Positions 18,376 to 26,993 of a stretch of DNA of 64,000 nucleotides are shown in pieces. Location: NCBI RefSeq assembly GCF_022808815.1, contig NZ_JAKZLC010000004.1, positions 248,001 through 312,000 of the forward strand, given 5' to 3'. Every line of letters begins with the position of its first letter. Position 1 is the stretch's first letter. The stretch is from Geothrix paludis. GTDB taxonomy: Bacteria > Acidobacteriota > Holophagae > Holophagales > Holophagaceae. The position numbers were made by a program, and so were the translations under genes. Under the pieces are notes generated by a model that worked only from the letters and a program-made list of their open reading frames with translations, was not told the DNA's origin and made no database searches.

Positions 18376-20384
18376 ATCCCCTGCTCTCTGTCGTCCGCGA
18401 GCCCTGGGCCCAGGCCCTGGGCTGGAGCCTGCTCCATTTCCTGTGGCAGGGCGTCGCCCTGGGCCTGCTGGCCTGGTTGGCCCTGGCCCTGCTGCGGGGC
18501 GCCAGCGCCCGGGCCCGCTATGGCGTGGCCTGCGCCGCCCTCCTCCTCATGGCCGCGGCGCCGGTGGCCACCTTCCTGTTCCTCCAGCGCCAGGCCGCCC
18601 TGGCGGAGCCCTTGCGCCTGGGAGCCGAAGCCTCCGGGATCCTGATCCCGGACGCGCCGCTGCCCCTGCGGCTGAAGATGGCCCTGGATCCCGCCCTGCC
18701 CTGGCTGCTGGGCGCCTGGGCCCTGGGCGTGGTCCTGCTCTCCGCCCGCTTCCTCGGTGGCTGGGCCCGCGTGCAGCGCTTGCGCCAGCAGGGGACCACC
18801 CCGGCCCCCGCGGAGTGGCACCTGGTGCTGTCCCGGCTCTGCCGGGAGCTGAAGCTCTCCCGAACCGTGCGCCTGCTCCGGTCCGCCGCGGTGGAGGTGC
18901 CCACGGCCCTGGGCTGGCTGCGCCCCGTCATCCTGCTGCCCGCCTGCGCTCTGGCAGGTCTCGCGCCCCAGCAGCTGGAGGCCATCCTCGCCCACGAGCT
19001 GGCCCACATCCGCCGGGGCGACTTCCTGGTGAACCTGCTCCAGTCCCTGGTGGAGGTCGCCCTCTTCTACCACCCCGCCGTGTGGTGGCTGTCGGCCCGC
19101 ATCCGGCACGAGCGCGAGCTCTGCTGCGACGACGTGGCCGCCGCCCTCTGCGGTGATCCCCTGCTCCTGGCCCGCGCCCTCACCGATCTGGAGGCCCTGC
19201 GCGAGGCCGCGTCCCCTGCCCCCCACCTGGCCCTGGCCGCCAACGGAGGTTCCCTCATGCACCGCGTCCGCCACTTGCTCCAGCCCTCTCTGCCCGCCTC
19301 CAACGCCGCCCGGGCCGCGGCCCTGACCCTCCTGGCCGCCTCCCTCCTGGGCGCCGGTGTGGTCCTCCAGAACCAGGGAAAGGAATCCACCCCCAAGGCC
19401 GAGCCGGCCACCCGCATGAAGGTCATCGACGGCGACCGCAAGCTGGACCTCCAGATGAAGGGCGACGTGCAGCTCGATGCCGCCGCCAAGGAGCCCGTGA
19501 CCGTCCCCGGCGACGGCAGCTTCCGCGTGGAGGAGAAGAAGGCCGGGAAGACCCGCGCCTACAGCGCCTCCAAGGGTCAGCGCACCTACACAGTGGACGG
19601 AAAGGCGCAGCCCCTGGACGCCGAAGGCGAGGCCTGGCTGCGCGAGGCCGTGAAGGACGCCGCCAAGGCCCAGAAGGCCGGCGACAAGGCCCGCCGCATC
19701 GAGATCCGCACCCGGCACCTGGATACCCAGACCCGCGAACTCGATACCCATCTGAAGAACCTCGACGCGCACCTGAAGGACCTGGATCGCCTCCCGGAGC
19801 TGAGCCCCGAAGAGCGCGCCAAGGTCCGCGCCGACATCGACAAGGCGCGAGCTGACATCGAGAAGGCCCGGGCCGAGCGCCGGAAGGTGCGGATGGAGGT
19901 GATCCGGAAGAAGGGCGAAGCCGGGAAGGATGTGGAGATCCTCACCGAGGACGTGGGCCCCGGCACCGTCGTGATCCGCAAGCGGGTGGACGGCAAGGAG
20001 GTCATCGAGAAGCGCGTGAAGGTGCGTGGCGCGAAGAAGGGCGAGGGTGGTACCTGGACCTTCGTGGGCCCCGATGAGGAGGACATGCTCGTGGAGGTCC
20101 CCGGGGACATCGACATCCCGCCCATCCACATCCCCGAGATCCACATCGACCACCCGGGCGTCGAAGCCGATCCCCAGGCGGAGATCCGCGCCCTCCAGTC
20201 CGCCATGACGTCCATGCAGAAGCGCCTGGACCAGCTCCAGAAGCAGGTGGCCACCCCGCCGAAGCCACCCAAGGCCCCCAGGGCCCCGAAGCCCCCCGAG
20301 CCTGCACCCCTTCCCCCGCCGCCGCCCCCAGTGCCGGACGCGCCTCCGGCGCCGCCCGCGCCACCCGCGGAACTCGGGAACTGA
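18372..20384 (+). CDS. BlaR1-like M56 metallopeptidase with coiled-coil and proline-rich tail
   Basis: 670 residues. The N-terminal half has several membrane spans and the gluzincin motif HELAH (about 207-211), with a downstream HERELCCDD block (about 246). This is the M56 protease core of BlaR1/MecR1. A last span near 315-335 is followed by an outside region with no penicillin-binding domain. Instead there are heptad-like repeats (THLKNLDAHLKDLDR, about 460-475), a charged helix rich in Ala/Arg/Glu, a His/Ile/Pro stretch (IPPIHIPEIHIDHP) and a Pro-rich tail. Translationally coupled to the repressor. Likely a membrane sensor-protease that cleaves or releases the repressor; ligand unknown. Confidence 0.88.
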   Translation: MNPLLSVVREPWAQALGWSLLHFLWQGVALGLLAWLALALLRGASARARYGVACAALLLMAAAPVATFLFLQRQAALAEPLRLGAEASGILIPDAPLPLRLKMALDPALPWLLGAWALGVVLLSARFLGGWARVQRLRQQGTTPAPAEWHLVLSRLCRELKLSRTVRLLRSAAVEVPTALGWLRPVILLPACALAGLAPQQLEAILAHELAHIRRGDFLVNLLQSLVEVALFYHPAVWWLSARIRHERELCCDDVAAALCGDPLLLARALTDLEALREAASPAPHLALAANGGSLMHRVRHLLQPSLPASNAARAAALTLLAASLLGAGVVLQNQGKESTPKAEPATRMKVIDGDRKLDLQMKGDVQLDAAAKEPVTVPGDGSFRVEEKKAGKTRAYSASKGQRTYTVDGKAQPLDAEGEAWLREAVKDAAKAQKAGDKARRIEIRTRHLDTQTRELDTHLKNLDAHLKDLDRLPELSPEERAKVRADIDKARADIEKARAERRKVRMEVIRKKGEAGKDVEILTEDVGPGTVVIRKRVDGKEVIEKRVKVRGAKKGEGGTWTFVGPDEEDMLVEVPGDIDIPPIHIPEIHIDHPGVEADPQAEIRALQSAMTSMQKRLDQLQKQVATPPKPPKAPRAPKPPEPAPLPPPPPPVPDAPPAPPAPPAELGN

Positions 20385-20401
20385 ACAAGTCTGTCTCTAC
20401 C

Positions 20402-20435
20402 TGTGAATCGGGCCCGAATGTGGGCCCGATTCACA
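20402..20435. terminator. bidirectional hairpin between convergent genes
   Basis: A perfect 14-bp inverted repeat TGTGAATCGGGCCC / GGGCCCGATTCACA with a 6-nt loop. Its right arm contains the helicase stop codon. There is no long T-run on either side, so termination efficiency is uncertain. Confidence 0.6.
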
Positions 20436-22479
20436 GCAGGCGCAGGAAGGCCTCCACCCGCTCCCAGTCCCGGGTCACCGGGAAGGGCGGCAGGGCCGCG
20501 CGGACCTGGGCGGCGTAGCGCTTCCCCAGGCGGTCCTCGCTGGGCAGCATGAGGCGCGGATCCAGTACGGCCACCACGCCGCGGTCGCCGCGGGTGCGGA
20601 TGAGGCGGCCGATGCCCTGCTTGAGCTTCAGCGTCATCTGGGGCACCTGGATGCCGATGAAGCCGAGACCGTCGCGCTGGGCATCCGCCTCGCGGATGCG
20701 CGCCTGGAGCACGGGATCGTCCGGGGGCGCGAAGGGCAGCGCGGACACCACCACGAGGCTGAGCGCATCGCCCGGCAGGTCCACGCCCTGCCAGAAGCTG
20801 GCGAGGCCCAGCAGCACGGCCGACGGCGTGGCGCGGAAACGGTCCAGGAGTTGGGTGCGGGAGAGGCCGTCGCCCTGCACGAAGAAGGTGAACTCCGGCA
20901 GCGCGTCCTCCAGCCGCGGGCGGAAGGCCGCCAGCATCTTGCGGCTGGTGAAGAGCAGCAGCGCTCGGCCCCGGCTGGCCCGCAGCATGCGCTCCATGGC
21001 GGAGAGCGAAGCCTCGATCCAGGCGGGATCGCCCACGCCGCCCCCGGAGGCCCGGCGTTCCGGCAGGTCCGGCGGGACGAAGAGCAGGCCCTGGGCCTCG
21101 AAGTCGAAGGGACTCTCCACGTGCTCGGCGGCCTCCACCTCGGGCCGGGTGAGGCCCAGGCGCAGGCCCAGGCCGTTGAAGCCCCGGCCGTCCCGCAGGG
21201 TGGCGCTGGTCAGCACCACACTCTCGAAGCCGCGACGCACGTGCTGGTGGAAGAAGGGACGCACGTCCACGGGATTGGACTTGAAGTGGACGAGGTGCGA
21301 ACCCTCCCGGTTCACCGTGGACACCCAGCCCTCGGGCTGGGCGAAGATCTGCTCCATGCGCGAGAACGCCGTGCCCACGCGCTCCGCCAGGCGCATCCAC
21401 AGCGGGTTCTCGGGATCGGCCCCCGCCAGGCGCCGCGCCTCCATCCACAGCGGATGGCCCGCCTCCACCCAGGCGCCCACGGCATCCGCCAGGGCCTTCA
21501 TCTCCGGGCCCGGCGACAGGAGCGGCAGCACGCCGCTCTCCAGGGGCACCCAGGTGAGGATGTCCGCCCAGGCGCGCTCCCAGGGCTCCAGCAGGGCCAG
21601 AAGGCCCGCGCCCGAACCCTTGGCCGCGTCGCGCAGGTCCGTGAAGAGCAGCTGCATGGCGCGGCTGGACCAGGCCTCGGCGCAGCTCTCCGTGAGCTGC
21701 TCCTCCAGGTCGTGGGCCTCATCGAGGATGAGCACCGGCGCGTCCGGCAGGACCTGACCGAAGGCGGATTCCCGCAGCACCCGGTCCGCCAGCAGCAGCG
21801 CATGGTTGACGATGATGAGGTCCGCCTCGGCCACCTCCGCCCGCAGTTTCGTGAGGTAGCAGTCCTCGAAGCGGGGGCACTGGCGGCCCGTGCAGCGCTC
21901 GGCCCGGGCGTTGATCTTGTCCCACAGGGGCGACTCGCCCTCCCCGAAGCGGCCCAGGCCCTCCCGGTCGCCGTCCTGGGTCTCGCGGGTCCAGCGCTGG
22001 AGGGCCAGCCAGAGCTGCTGGTCGGCGCGGGTGAACTCCAGGTGCGGATCCGTGGAGACGGCTTCCCAGGCCGTGCGGCAGAGGTAGTTGGCGCGACCCT
22101 TGGCCAGCACGGCCTTGATGGGCCGGCCCAGGATGCCCGCGGCACGGGGCACGTCCTCCTCCAGCAGCTGCCGCTGGAGCTGCTTGGTGCGGGTGGCCAC
22201 CAGGATGGGATGGCGCCCCGCGGCCAGGGCCGGCACCAGGTAACCCAGGCTCTTGCCCGTGCCCGTGCCGGCCTCCACCGCCTGGATGACGGCCTCGGGC
22301 CGGTCCTCGGACTCCCCGCCCCGGTCCCGCCAGGCCTGGAAGCGGGCACCGCCCTCCACCACCGCGTTGTGGACCAGCTCCGCCATGCGCCGCTGGCCGG
22401 GCCGGTCCTCCGCGCCGGGGAAGCACGCGAAGATCCGTCCCTCCGGCGGGGCGAAGTAGCGGTCCATGGGATGCGCCAT
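20431..22479 (-). CDS. DinG/XPD-like ATP-dependent DNA helicase
   Basis: 682 residues, a superfamily 2 helicase. Walker A is GTGTGKS at 71-77 and the DEAH box is at 253-256. Four cysteines in the position of the XPD-type iron-sulfur cluster are visible: Cys134, Cys196, Cys201 and Cys207. C-terminal motifs include LLFTSRKMLAAF and a QGIGRLIRTRGDRG motif VI. The family unwinds DNA with 5'-3' polarity in repair or R-loop removal. I chose ATG 22479 (MAHPMDRYF); an upstream in-frame ATG at 22542 would add 21 residues with no clear support. Whether it is DinG or YoaA cannot be settled here. Confidence 0.9.
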   Translation of the reverse strand: MAHPMDRYFAPPEGRIFACFPGAEDRPGQRRMAELVHNAVVEGGARFQAWRDRGGESEDRPEAVIQAVEAGTGTGKSLGYLVPALAAGRHPILVATRTKQLQRQLLEEDVPRAAGILGRPIKAVLAKGRANYLCRTAWEAVSTDPHLEFTRADQQLWLALQRWTRETQDGDREGLGRFGEGESPLWDKINARAERCTGRQCPRFEDCYLTKLRAEVAEADLIIVNHALLLADRVLRESAFGQVLPDAPVLILDEAHDLEEQLTESCAEAWSSRAMQLLFTDLRDAAKGSGAGLLALLEPWERAWADILTWVPLESGVLPLLSPGPEMKALADAVGAWVEAGHPLWMEARRLAGADPENPLWMRLAERVGTAFSRMEQIFAQPEGWVSTVNREGSHLVHFKSNPVDVRPFFHQHVRRGFESVVLTSATLRDGRGFNGLGLRLGLTRPEVEAAEHVESPFDFEAQGLLFVPPDLPERRASGGGVGDPAWIEASLSAMERMLRASRGRALLLFTSRKMLAAFRPRLEDALPEFTFFVQGDGLSRTQLLDRFRATPSAVLLGLASFWQGVDLPGDALSLVVVSALPFAPPDDPVLQARIREADAQRDGLGFIGIQVPQMTLKLKQGIGRLIRTRGDRGVVAVLDPRLMLPSEDRLGKRYAAQVRAALPPFPVTRDWERVEAFLRLL

Positions 22480-22562
22480 CGGACCAGTGTCCCTCAAAGG
22501 CGGAAAAAGGGCGAATGTCGACAAGGGAAGACCCACCGTCAAGGATGCCGAGAAAAGCGCTG

Positions 22563-22687
22563 GTCACGGAAGCCACGGAAGAAAGCCGGAAGGCATGGGC
22601 TCCATCCTGGGGCGGGCCCATGCGACGACAGCCACGGCCCATTCCGTGTTTTCCGTGGAATTCCGTGTCTTCCGTGTCTTCCGTGAC
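22563..22687. repeat. opposed-arm short-period repeat element B (unit CACGGAA)
   Basis: Left arm GTCACGGAAGCCACGGAAGA at 22563-22582, then a weaker unit. The right arm has five TTCCGTG units at 22642, 22651, 22661, 22670 and 22679 (spacing 9-10 nt) ending GTGAC. The arms are reverse complements. A separate 8-bp pair GCATGGGC / GCCCATGC (22593-22600, 22616-22623) lies between them. It fills the gap between rlmH and the helicase; no gene here. Confidence 0.85.
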
Positions 22688-22720
22688 AAGCAACAGCCTT
22701 TGAAGGCATGGTGGTTCAGT

Positions 22721-23179
22721 TCACTTGTGATAATCCTTGCCCCGCAGGATCGTGAACGCCCGGTAGAGCTGCTCCAGGAGCATCACCCGGCTCAGCTCGT
22801 GGGGGAAGGTCAGGGGCGAGAGGCTGAGCTGCTCCTTCACCTCGGCCTTGAACCCAGGGTCGAAGCCGTGGCTGCTGCCGATCACGAAGGCCAGGCTCTC
22901 ACCCCGGTCCATGCGCTCACCCAGCCACTTGGCCAGGCCCTCGCTGTCCCGGAGTTTTCCTTCCGGCGTGAGCAGGACCGGGCAGGCCACCGCCTTCAGC
23001 TTCGGCCGCAGGCGCTCCGCCTCCTCCCGGAGCTGCCGCGCCGGATCGCCCTTCCCTTCGGCCAGCTCCGTCAGCTCCAGCCGGGCGTAGGGGCGCAGCA
23101 TGTCCAGGTAGTGCCGCTCCAGCCCCCGGCAGGGTTCCAGGCGCAGGCGGCCGAAGGCAATGACTCCAACGGGATACAT
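22721..23179 (-). CDS. rlmH: 23S rRNA (pseudouridine-1915 N3)-methyltransferase
   Basis: 152 residues, the normal size for this SPOUT methyltransferase, which methylates pseudouridine 1915 in helix 69 of 23S rRNA using SAM. The SAM-binding knot is seen in AFVIGSSHGFDP (about 97-108). The hallmark C-terminal block is LTFPHELSRVMLLEQLYRAF followed by the conserved end GKDYHK. Start at ATG 23179, upstream of which no other in-frame start is convincing. Product call is secure. Confidence 0.95.
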   Translation of the reverse strand: MYPVGVIAFGRLRLEPCRGLERHYLDMLRPYARLELTELAEGKGDPARQLREEAERLRPKLKAVACPVLLTPEGKLRDSEGLAKWLGERMDRGESLAFVIGSSHGFDPGFKAEVKEQLSLSPLTFPHELSRVMLLEQLYRAFTILRGKDYHK

Positions 23180-23269
23180 GATCCCATTGTGATGAATTTC
23201 CCTTGGCAGCGTAGTGGGAAGACTGCATCCTCACAATCATCCAGACCAACCCGTCCCGGAGGCCTATCG

Positions 23270-23893
23270 ATGCGACGTACCCTGATGCTGCCCCTTGCCA
23301 GCCTGCTCCTCGTGCCTGCGTTCATAAGCTGCGGCGGCGACGAGATCCCCACCACGCCCCCGCCCGCCGCCACCGAGCCCGCCGACATCCTCTACCACCT
23401 GCAGTACCTGGCCGTGCGGAAGGACTACAAGCACGTGACGCTGATCGCGCCCATCACGCCGGACGTGGTGTTCCCCTCCGCGCGGCAGATGCACATGGAC
23501 GCCAAGGCCCTGGGCCTCACCCTGACCCCCGAGGAGCTGAAGGGCCTGGGCATCGACGAGAAGCTGGCCGCCAAGCTCGATGCCCTGCCCGGCGGCCCCG
23601 ATGCCGTCAACTTCCCCGACTACACCGTCAAGGAAGCCCGCCTGGCCTACAACGCCGGCATCTACCGCCTGACCAAGGGCCTCACCGCCAAGTCCTGGGG
23701 CAAGATGCGGCACATGGGCATCGTGGACAACACGGCCGCCCGCCAGTTCGGTGCCCAGACCATCGTGAAGGACATGTCCCTGGGCTTCGACGGCAACAAG
23801 ATCCTCTCCGTCAGCTGCCTCAAGAAGCCCGATGGCACCTACGGCGTCTCCTTCATGCGCTACCTGGTCTCCCTCCAGGGCCTGAAGCAGTAG
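23270..23893 (+). CDS. putative lipoprotein of unknown function
   Basis: 207 residues. A signal peptide ends in a lipobox-like FISC, followed by a short Pro/Thr-rich linker. The mature part is a compact alpha/beta domain with no motif I recognise. Its end, DGTYGVSFMRYLVSLQGLKQ, reads like a wound beta strand. GGAGG at 23258-23262 is 7 nt before ATG 23270, which fixes the start. Divergent from rlmH and followed by a hairpin, so probably a single-gene transcript. No function assigned. Confidence 0.75.
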   Translation: MRRTLMLPLASLLLVPAFISCGGDEIPTTPPPAATEPADILYHLQYLAVRKDYKHVTLIAPITPDVVFPSARQMHMDAKALGLTLTPEELKGLGIDEKLAAKLDALPGGPDAVNFPDYTVKEARLAYNAGIYRLTKGLTAKSWGKMRHMGIVDNTAARQFGAQTIVKDMSLGFDGNKILSVSCLKKPDGTYGVSFMRYLVSLQGLKQ

Positions 23894-23913
23894 CGGCGTT
23901 CTTTCCCCCGACG

Positions 23914-23935
23914 CGGCCCCGGGCGACCGGGGCCG
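23914..23935 (+). terminator. GC-rich hairpin after the lipoprotein gene
   Basis: A perfect 9-bp stem CGGCCCCGG / CCGGGGCCG with loop GCGA, 20 nt after the stop codon. No T-run follows, so it may be a weak or factor-assisted terminator. Confidence 0.5.
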
Positions 23936-23973
23936 TGCTATGCGCGCTATGCTAGGCGCCGATGGGGGTTCCC

Positions 23974-25221
23974 ATGACCGGAGCCATGAACCTCTTCGAG
24001 AACGTGAACCGGCAGTTTGACGAGGCCGCGGACATCCTCCAGCTCTCCCAGGAGCTGCGGGAGCTGCTCAAGACGCCCTACCGCGAGATCACGGTGGCCA
24101 TGCCCATCCGCATGGAGGACGGGACGCTGCGCGTGTTCAAGGGCTACCGCGTGCAGCACAACGGCGTGCGCGGCCCCCAGAAGGGCGGCATCCGCTTCCA
24201 CCCGGATCTGGCCCTGGACGATGTGCGGGCCCTGGCCAGCCTCAACACCTGGAAGACCGCGGTGGTGAACATCCCCTTCGGCGGCGCCAAGGGGGGCATC
24301 CAGTGCGATCCCTCGAGGCTGTCCCTGCACGAGCTGGAGATGCTCACGCGCCGCTACATCTCCAAGATCTCCATGGTGCTGGGCCCCACCCGGGACATCA
24401 TCTCCCCCGACCTGAACACCAACGCCCAGATCATGGCCTGGGTCATGGACGAATACGGCCGGAAGAACGGTCACCAACCCGCCTGCGTGACCGGCAAGCC
24501 CCTGGAGCTGGGCGGCAGCCAGGGCCGCGAAGCCGCCACCGGCCGGGGAGTGGCCATCTGCGCGCGGGAGGCCTGGACCCGCGTGCTGGGCCGCGACCTG
24601 AAGGGCGCCCGGGTGATCCTCCAGGGCTTCGGCAACGTGGGCGGCCACAGCGCCCGGTTCCTCGCCGATATGGGCGCCCGCGTGGTGGCCGTGGCCGATC
24701 TGGGCGGCGCGGTCCGGCGCCAGGAGGGCCTGGACGTGACGGCCCTCCTGGCCCACGCGCGCCAGAATCGGGGCACCGTGGCCGGCTTCCCGGGCGGCGA
24801 GCCTTTCGATCGCGCTGAAATCTGGGCCCAGGAGGGCGACATCCTCATCCCCGCGGCCCTCGGGGGCGTGCTCACCGAAGCCACCGCTCCGACCGTGAAG
24901 GTCAGCCTCATCGTCGAGGGCGCCAACGCCCCCACCACCCCCGAGGCCGACCGGATCTTCCGGGAACGGGGCATCCTGGTGATGCCCGACATCCTGGCCA
25001 ACGCCGGGGGCGTCACCGTGTCCTACTTCGAGTGGGTGCAGAACCTCCAGCACCTCTTCTGGGAGGAGGCCGAGATCTTCGAGAAGGAGGAGAAGGTCCT
25101 GCTCCAGGCCTTCCGCGACGTCGAGGAGCAGGTGCACCGGCACCACTGCACCTGGCGCACCGGGGCCCTGGTCCTGGCCCTGGACCGCGTGCGGAAGGCC
25201 AACGAACTGAGGGGTTGGTAG
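23974..25221 (+). CDS. glutamate dehydrogenase (Glu/Leu/Phe/Val dehydrogenase family)
   Basis: About 415 residues. It oxidatively deaminates glutamate (or the reverse). GPQKGGIRFHP (near 69-79) carries the substrate lysine and NIPFGGAKGGI the catalytic-lysine region. The Rossmann domain has the fingerprint QGFGNVGGHSA. Three in-frame ATGs exist (23962, 23974, 23986); GGGGG at 23964-23968 best supports 23974. Its length and motifs fit the 415-residue NAD-type/clostridial-archaeal branch, distinct from the second copy at 38729. The two likely serve catabolic and anabolic roles respectively, by inference. Confidence 0.92.
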   Translation: MTGAMNLFENVNRQFDEAADILQLSQELRELLKTPYREITVAMPIRMEDGTLRVFKGYRVQHNGVRGPQKGGIRFHPDLALDDVRALASLNTWKTAVVNIPFGGAKGGIQCDPSRLSLHELEMLTRRYISKISMVLGPTRDIISPDLNTNAQIMAWVMDEYGRKNGHQPACVTGKPLELGGSQGREAATGRGVAICAREAWTRVLGRDLKGARVILQGFGNVGGHSARFLADMGARVVAVADLGGAVRRQEGLDVTALLAHARQNRGTVAGFPGGEPFDRAEIWAQEGDILIPAALGGVLTEATAPTVKVSLIVEGANAPTTPEADRIFRERGILVMPDILANAGGVTVSYFEWVQNLQHLFWEEAEIFEKEEKVLLQAFRDVEEQVHRHHCTWRTGALVLALDRVRKANELRGW

Positions 25222-25339
25222 GGGCCCCCCGTCACAAGGGGTCCGCATCCGCCGTTTGCGGGTGGCTTTTCCTCCGGCCGCCTGGGAAAATCCTCAGTTG
25301 GGCCGGGGGGCGTCCCGAAAATCCGGCCAGGGAGGACCC

Positions 25340-26395
25340 ATGTCCAAGAAGAACATCGTGCACGTGGTCGGCACGGGCACCATCGGCGAGCCGCTGATCG
25401 GCCTGCTGACCGAGTACAAGAAGGAACTGGGCATCGATGACGTGACGTTCCACAAGAACAGCGTCAGCGACCGTCCCAAGGTGAAGGCCCTGCTGCGTCG
25501 CGGCGCGAAGCTGGTGGTGGACGCCGACAATGTGGAGGGCTTCAAGTCCTGGGGCATCGAGCCCGCCATGCTCCACGACCAGGCCCTGAACGAGGCCACG
25601 GTCGTCATCGACTGCAGCCCCAAGGGCCTGGACATGAAGGAGAAGCTCTACACGCACTACGAGCACAACACCAAGGGCTTCATCGCCCAGGGCAGCGAGT
25701 TCGGCTTCGGCACCATGTACGCCCGCGGCATCAACGACGACGTGCTCAAGAAGAGCGGCCAGTACGTGCAGGTCGTGAGCTGCAACACCCACAACCTCTC
25801 CTGCATCATCGACACCCTGGCCCTGGCCGAGGGCGACGACAACCTGCTGGAAGGCAGCTTCGTCTGCATGCGCCGCGCCAACGACATCAGCCAGGTGAAG
25901 GACTTCTGCCCCGCGCCCCAGGTGGGCACCCACAAGGACGGCAAGTTCGGCACCCACCACGCCCGCGACGCCTACCACCTGTTCCAGACCAAGGGCCTGG
26001 AGCTGAACCTGTTCAGCAGCGCCATCAAGCTCTCCACCCAGTACATGCACAGCCTCTGGTTCGACCTGCGCCTCAAGCGCCCCACCACGCTGGAGAGCCT
26101 CAAGGCCCGCATCAAGGCCAACGACCGCATCGCCATCACCGAGAAGAAGGACGCCAACACCGTGTTCTCCTTCGGCCGCGACCAGGGCCACTACGGCCGC
26201 ATCCTCAACCAGACCGTGATCCCCCTCAGCACCCTCACCATGCCCAGCGAGACCCGCGTGGTGGGCTTCTGCTTCACGCCCCAGGATGGCAACAGCCTGC
26301 TCTCCAGCGTGGCCGCCGCCCTGCACTTCATCCACCCGGACGACTTCGAGGAGCGCATCCAGGTGCTGAAGCCCTACTTCTTCGATGAAGTGTGA
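25340..26395 (+). CDS. type II (archaeal-class) glyceraldehyde-3-phosphate dehydrogenase
   Basis: 351 residues. The N-terminal nucleotide fingerprint is VVGTGTIGEPL (about 9-19), compared with GYGTIG in archaeal enzymes. The catalytic cysteine is Cys148 in VVSCNT, followed by MRRAND and THHARD (His206-His207). These blocks match archaeal phosphorylating GAPDH, not the common bacterial GapA. It would convert glyceraldehyde-3-phosphate to 1,3-bisphosphoglycerate with NAD(P)+. Start set by GGAGG before ATG 25340; an upstream in-frame ATG at 25256 lacks a ribosome site. A strong terminator follows, so it is the last gene of its transcript. Confidence 0.82.
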   Translation: MSKKNIVHVVGTGTIGEPLIGLLTEYKKELGIDDVTFHKNSVSDRPKVKALLRRGAKLVVDADNVEGFKSWGIEPAMLHDQALNEATVVIDCSPKGLDMKEKLYTHYEHNTKGFIAQGSEFGFGTMYARGINDDVLKKSGQYVQVVSCNTHNLSCIIDTLALAEGDDNLLEGSFVCMRRANDISQVKDFCPAPQVGTHKDGKFGTHHARDAYHLFQTKGLELNLFSSAIKLSTQYMHSLWFDLRLKRPTTLESLKARIKANDRIAITEKKDANTVFSFGRDQGHYGRILNQTVIPLSTLTMPSETRVVGFCFTPQDGNSLLSSVAAALHFIHPDDFEERIQVLKPYFFDEV

Positions 26396-26426
26396 GGCAG
26401 GCTCTGATCGCTCCACGAACAGAGAT

Positions 26427-26454
26427 AAACGGGCCCGCGCTGCGGGCCCGTTTT
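26427..26454 (+). terminator. intrinsic terminator after GAPDH
   Basis: A perfect 12-bp stem AAACGGGCCCGC / GCGGGCCCGTTT with a 3-nt loop, ending in TTTT. Confidence 0.92.
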
Positions 26455-26513
26455 GATGGAATGCTTTTCTTCTACTCGGGCCCCAGGCGCGGCCCGAGCC
26501 TTCCGGAACGCCC

Positions 26514-26993
26514 ATGCAGATCCTCGCCACCTACACCCTGACGCCCGATGAGGCCCTCCGGGGCACCCGCGCCTTCAAGCGCCTCTGGTACGCCCTCTCG
26601 GTCCTGTGCGGCGCCCTGCTGCTGATGGGGGGGCTCGGCCGAGCAGGGCTTACGCCCGGGCAGCCGGGTCCGGGCCTCTTCCTGGCCTTCAACGGCCTGC
26701 TCCTGATGGTCCTCCCCGAGGCGGTGCTGCGCTGGGGACGCCGGCGCCGTGGCGGCCAGGTCTACCCGCCCATGGAGGTGCGCCTGGACGACGAGGGCCT
26801 CTCCCTGAGCACGGAGGCCACCGAGGGCGGCCTGCCCTGGAGCGCCTTCACCCGGGTCGTCCGCCGCAGCGGGTTCTGGATCTTCCGCGTCGGCCCCTCG
26901 CAGGCGGTGCTCGTGCCCGAGCGCGCCCTCGAAGGCCCCGCCGCCGCCGAGCTGGAGGCCTTCCTCCGGGCCCGGAAGCTGCTGCGGCCATGA
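26514..26993 (+). CDS. YcxB-like two-span membrane protein
   Basis: 159 residues. Two hydrophobic spans (about 26-45 and 52-70) are followed by a basic RRRRGG loop. The cytoplasmic C-terminal domain has the pattern 'D.eGls......g...WsaFtrvvr...fwiF' typical of YcxB-like proteins (PF14317 style). Function of the family is unknown. Its stop overlaps the glycosylase start (ATGA), so the two are translated together. Confidence 0.72.
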   Translation: MQILATYTLTPDEALRGTRAFKRLWYALSVLCGALLLMGGLGRAGLTPGQPGPGLFLAFNGLLLMVLPEAVLRWGRRRRGGQVYPPMEVRLDDEGLSLSTEATEGGLPWSAFTRVVRRSGFWIFRVGPSQAVLVPERALEGPAAAELEAFLRARKLLRP

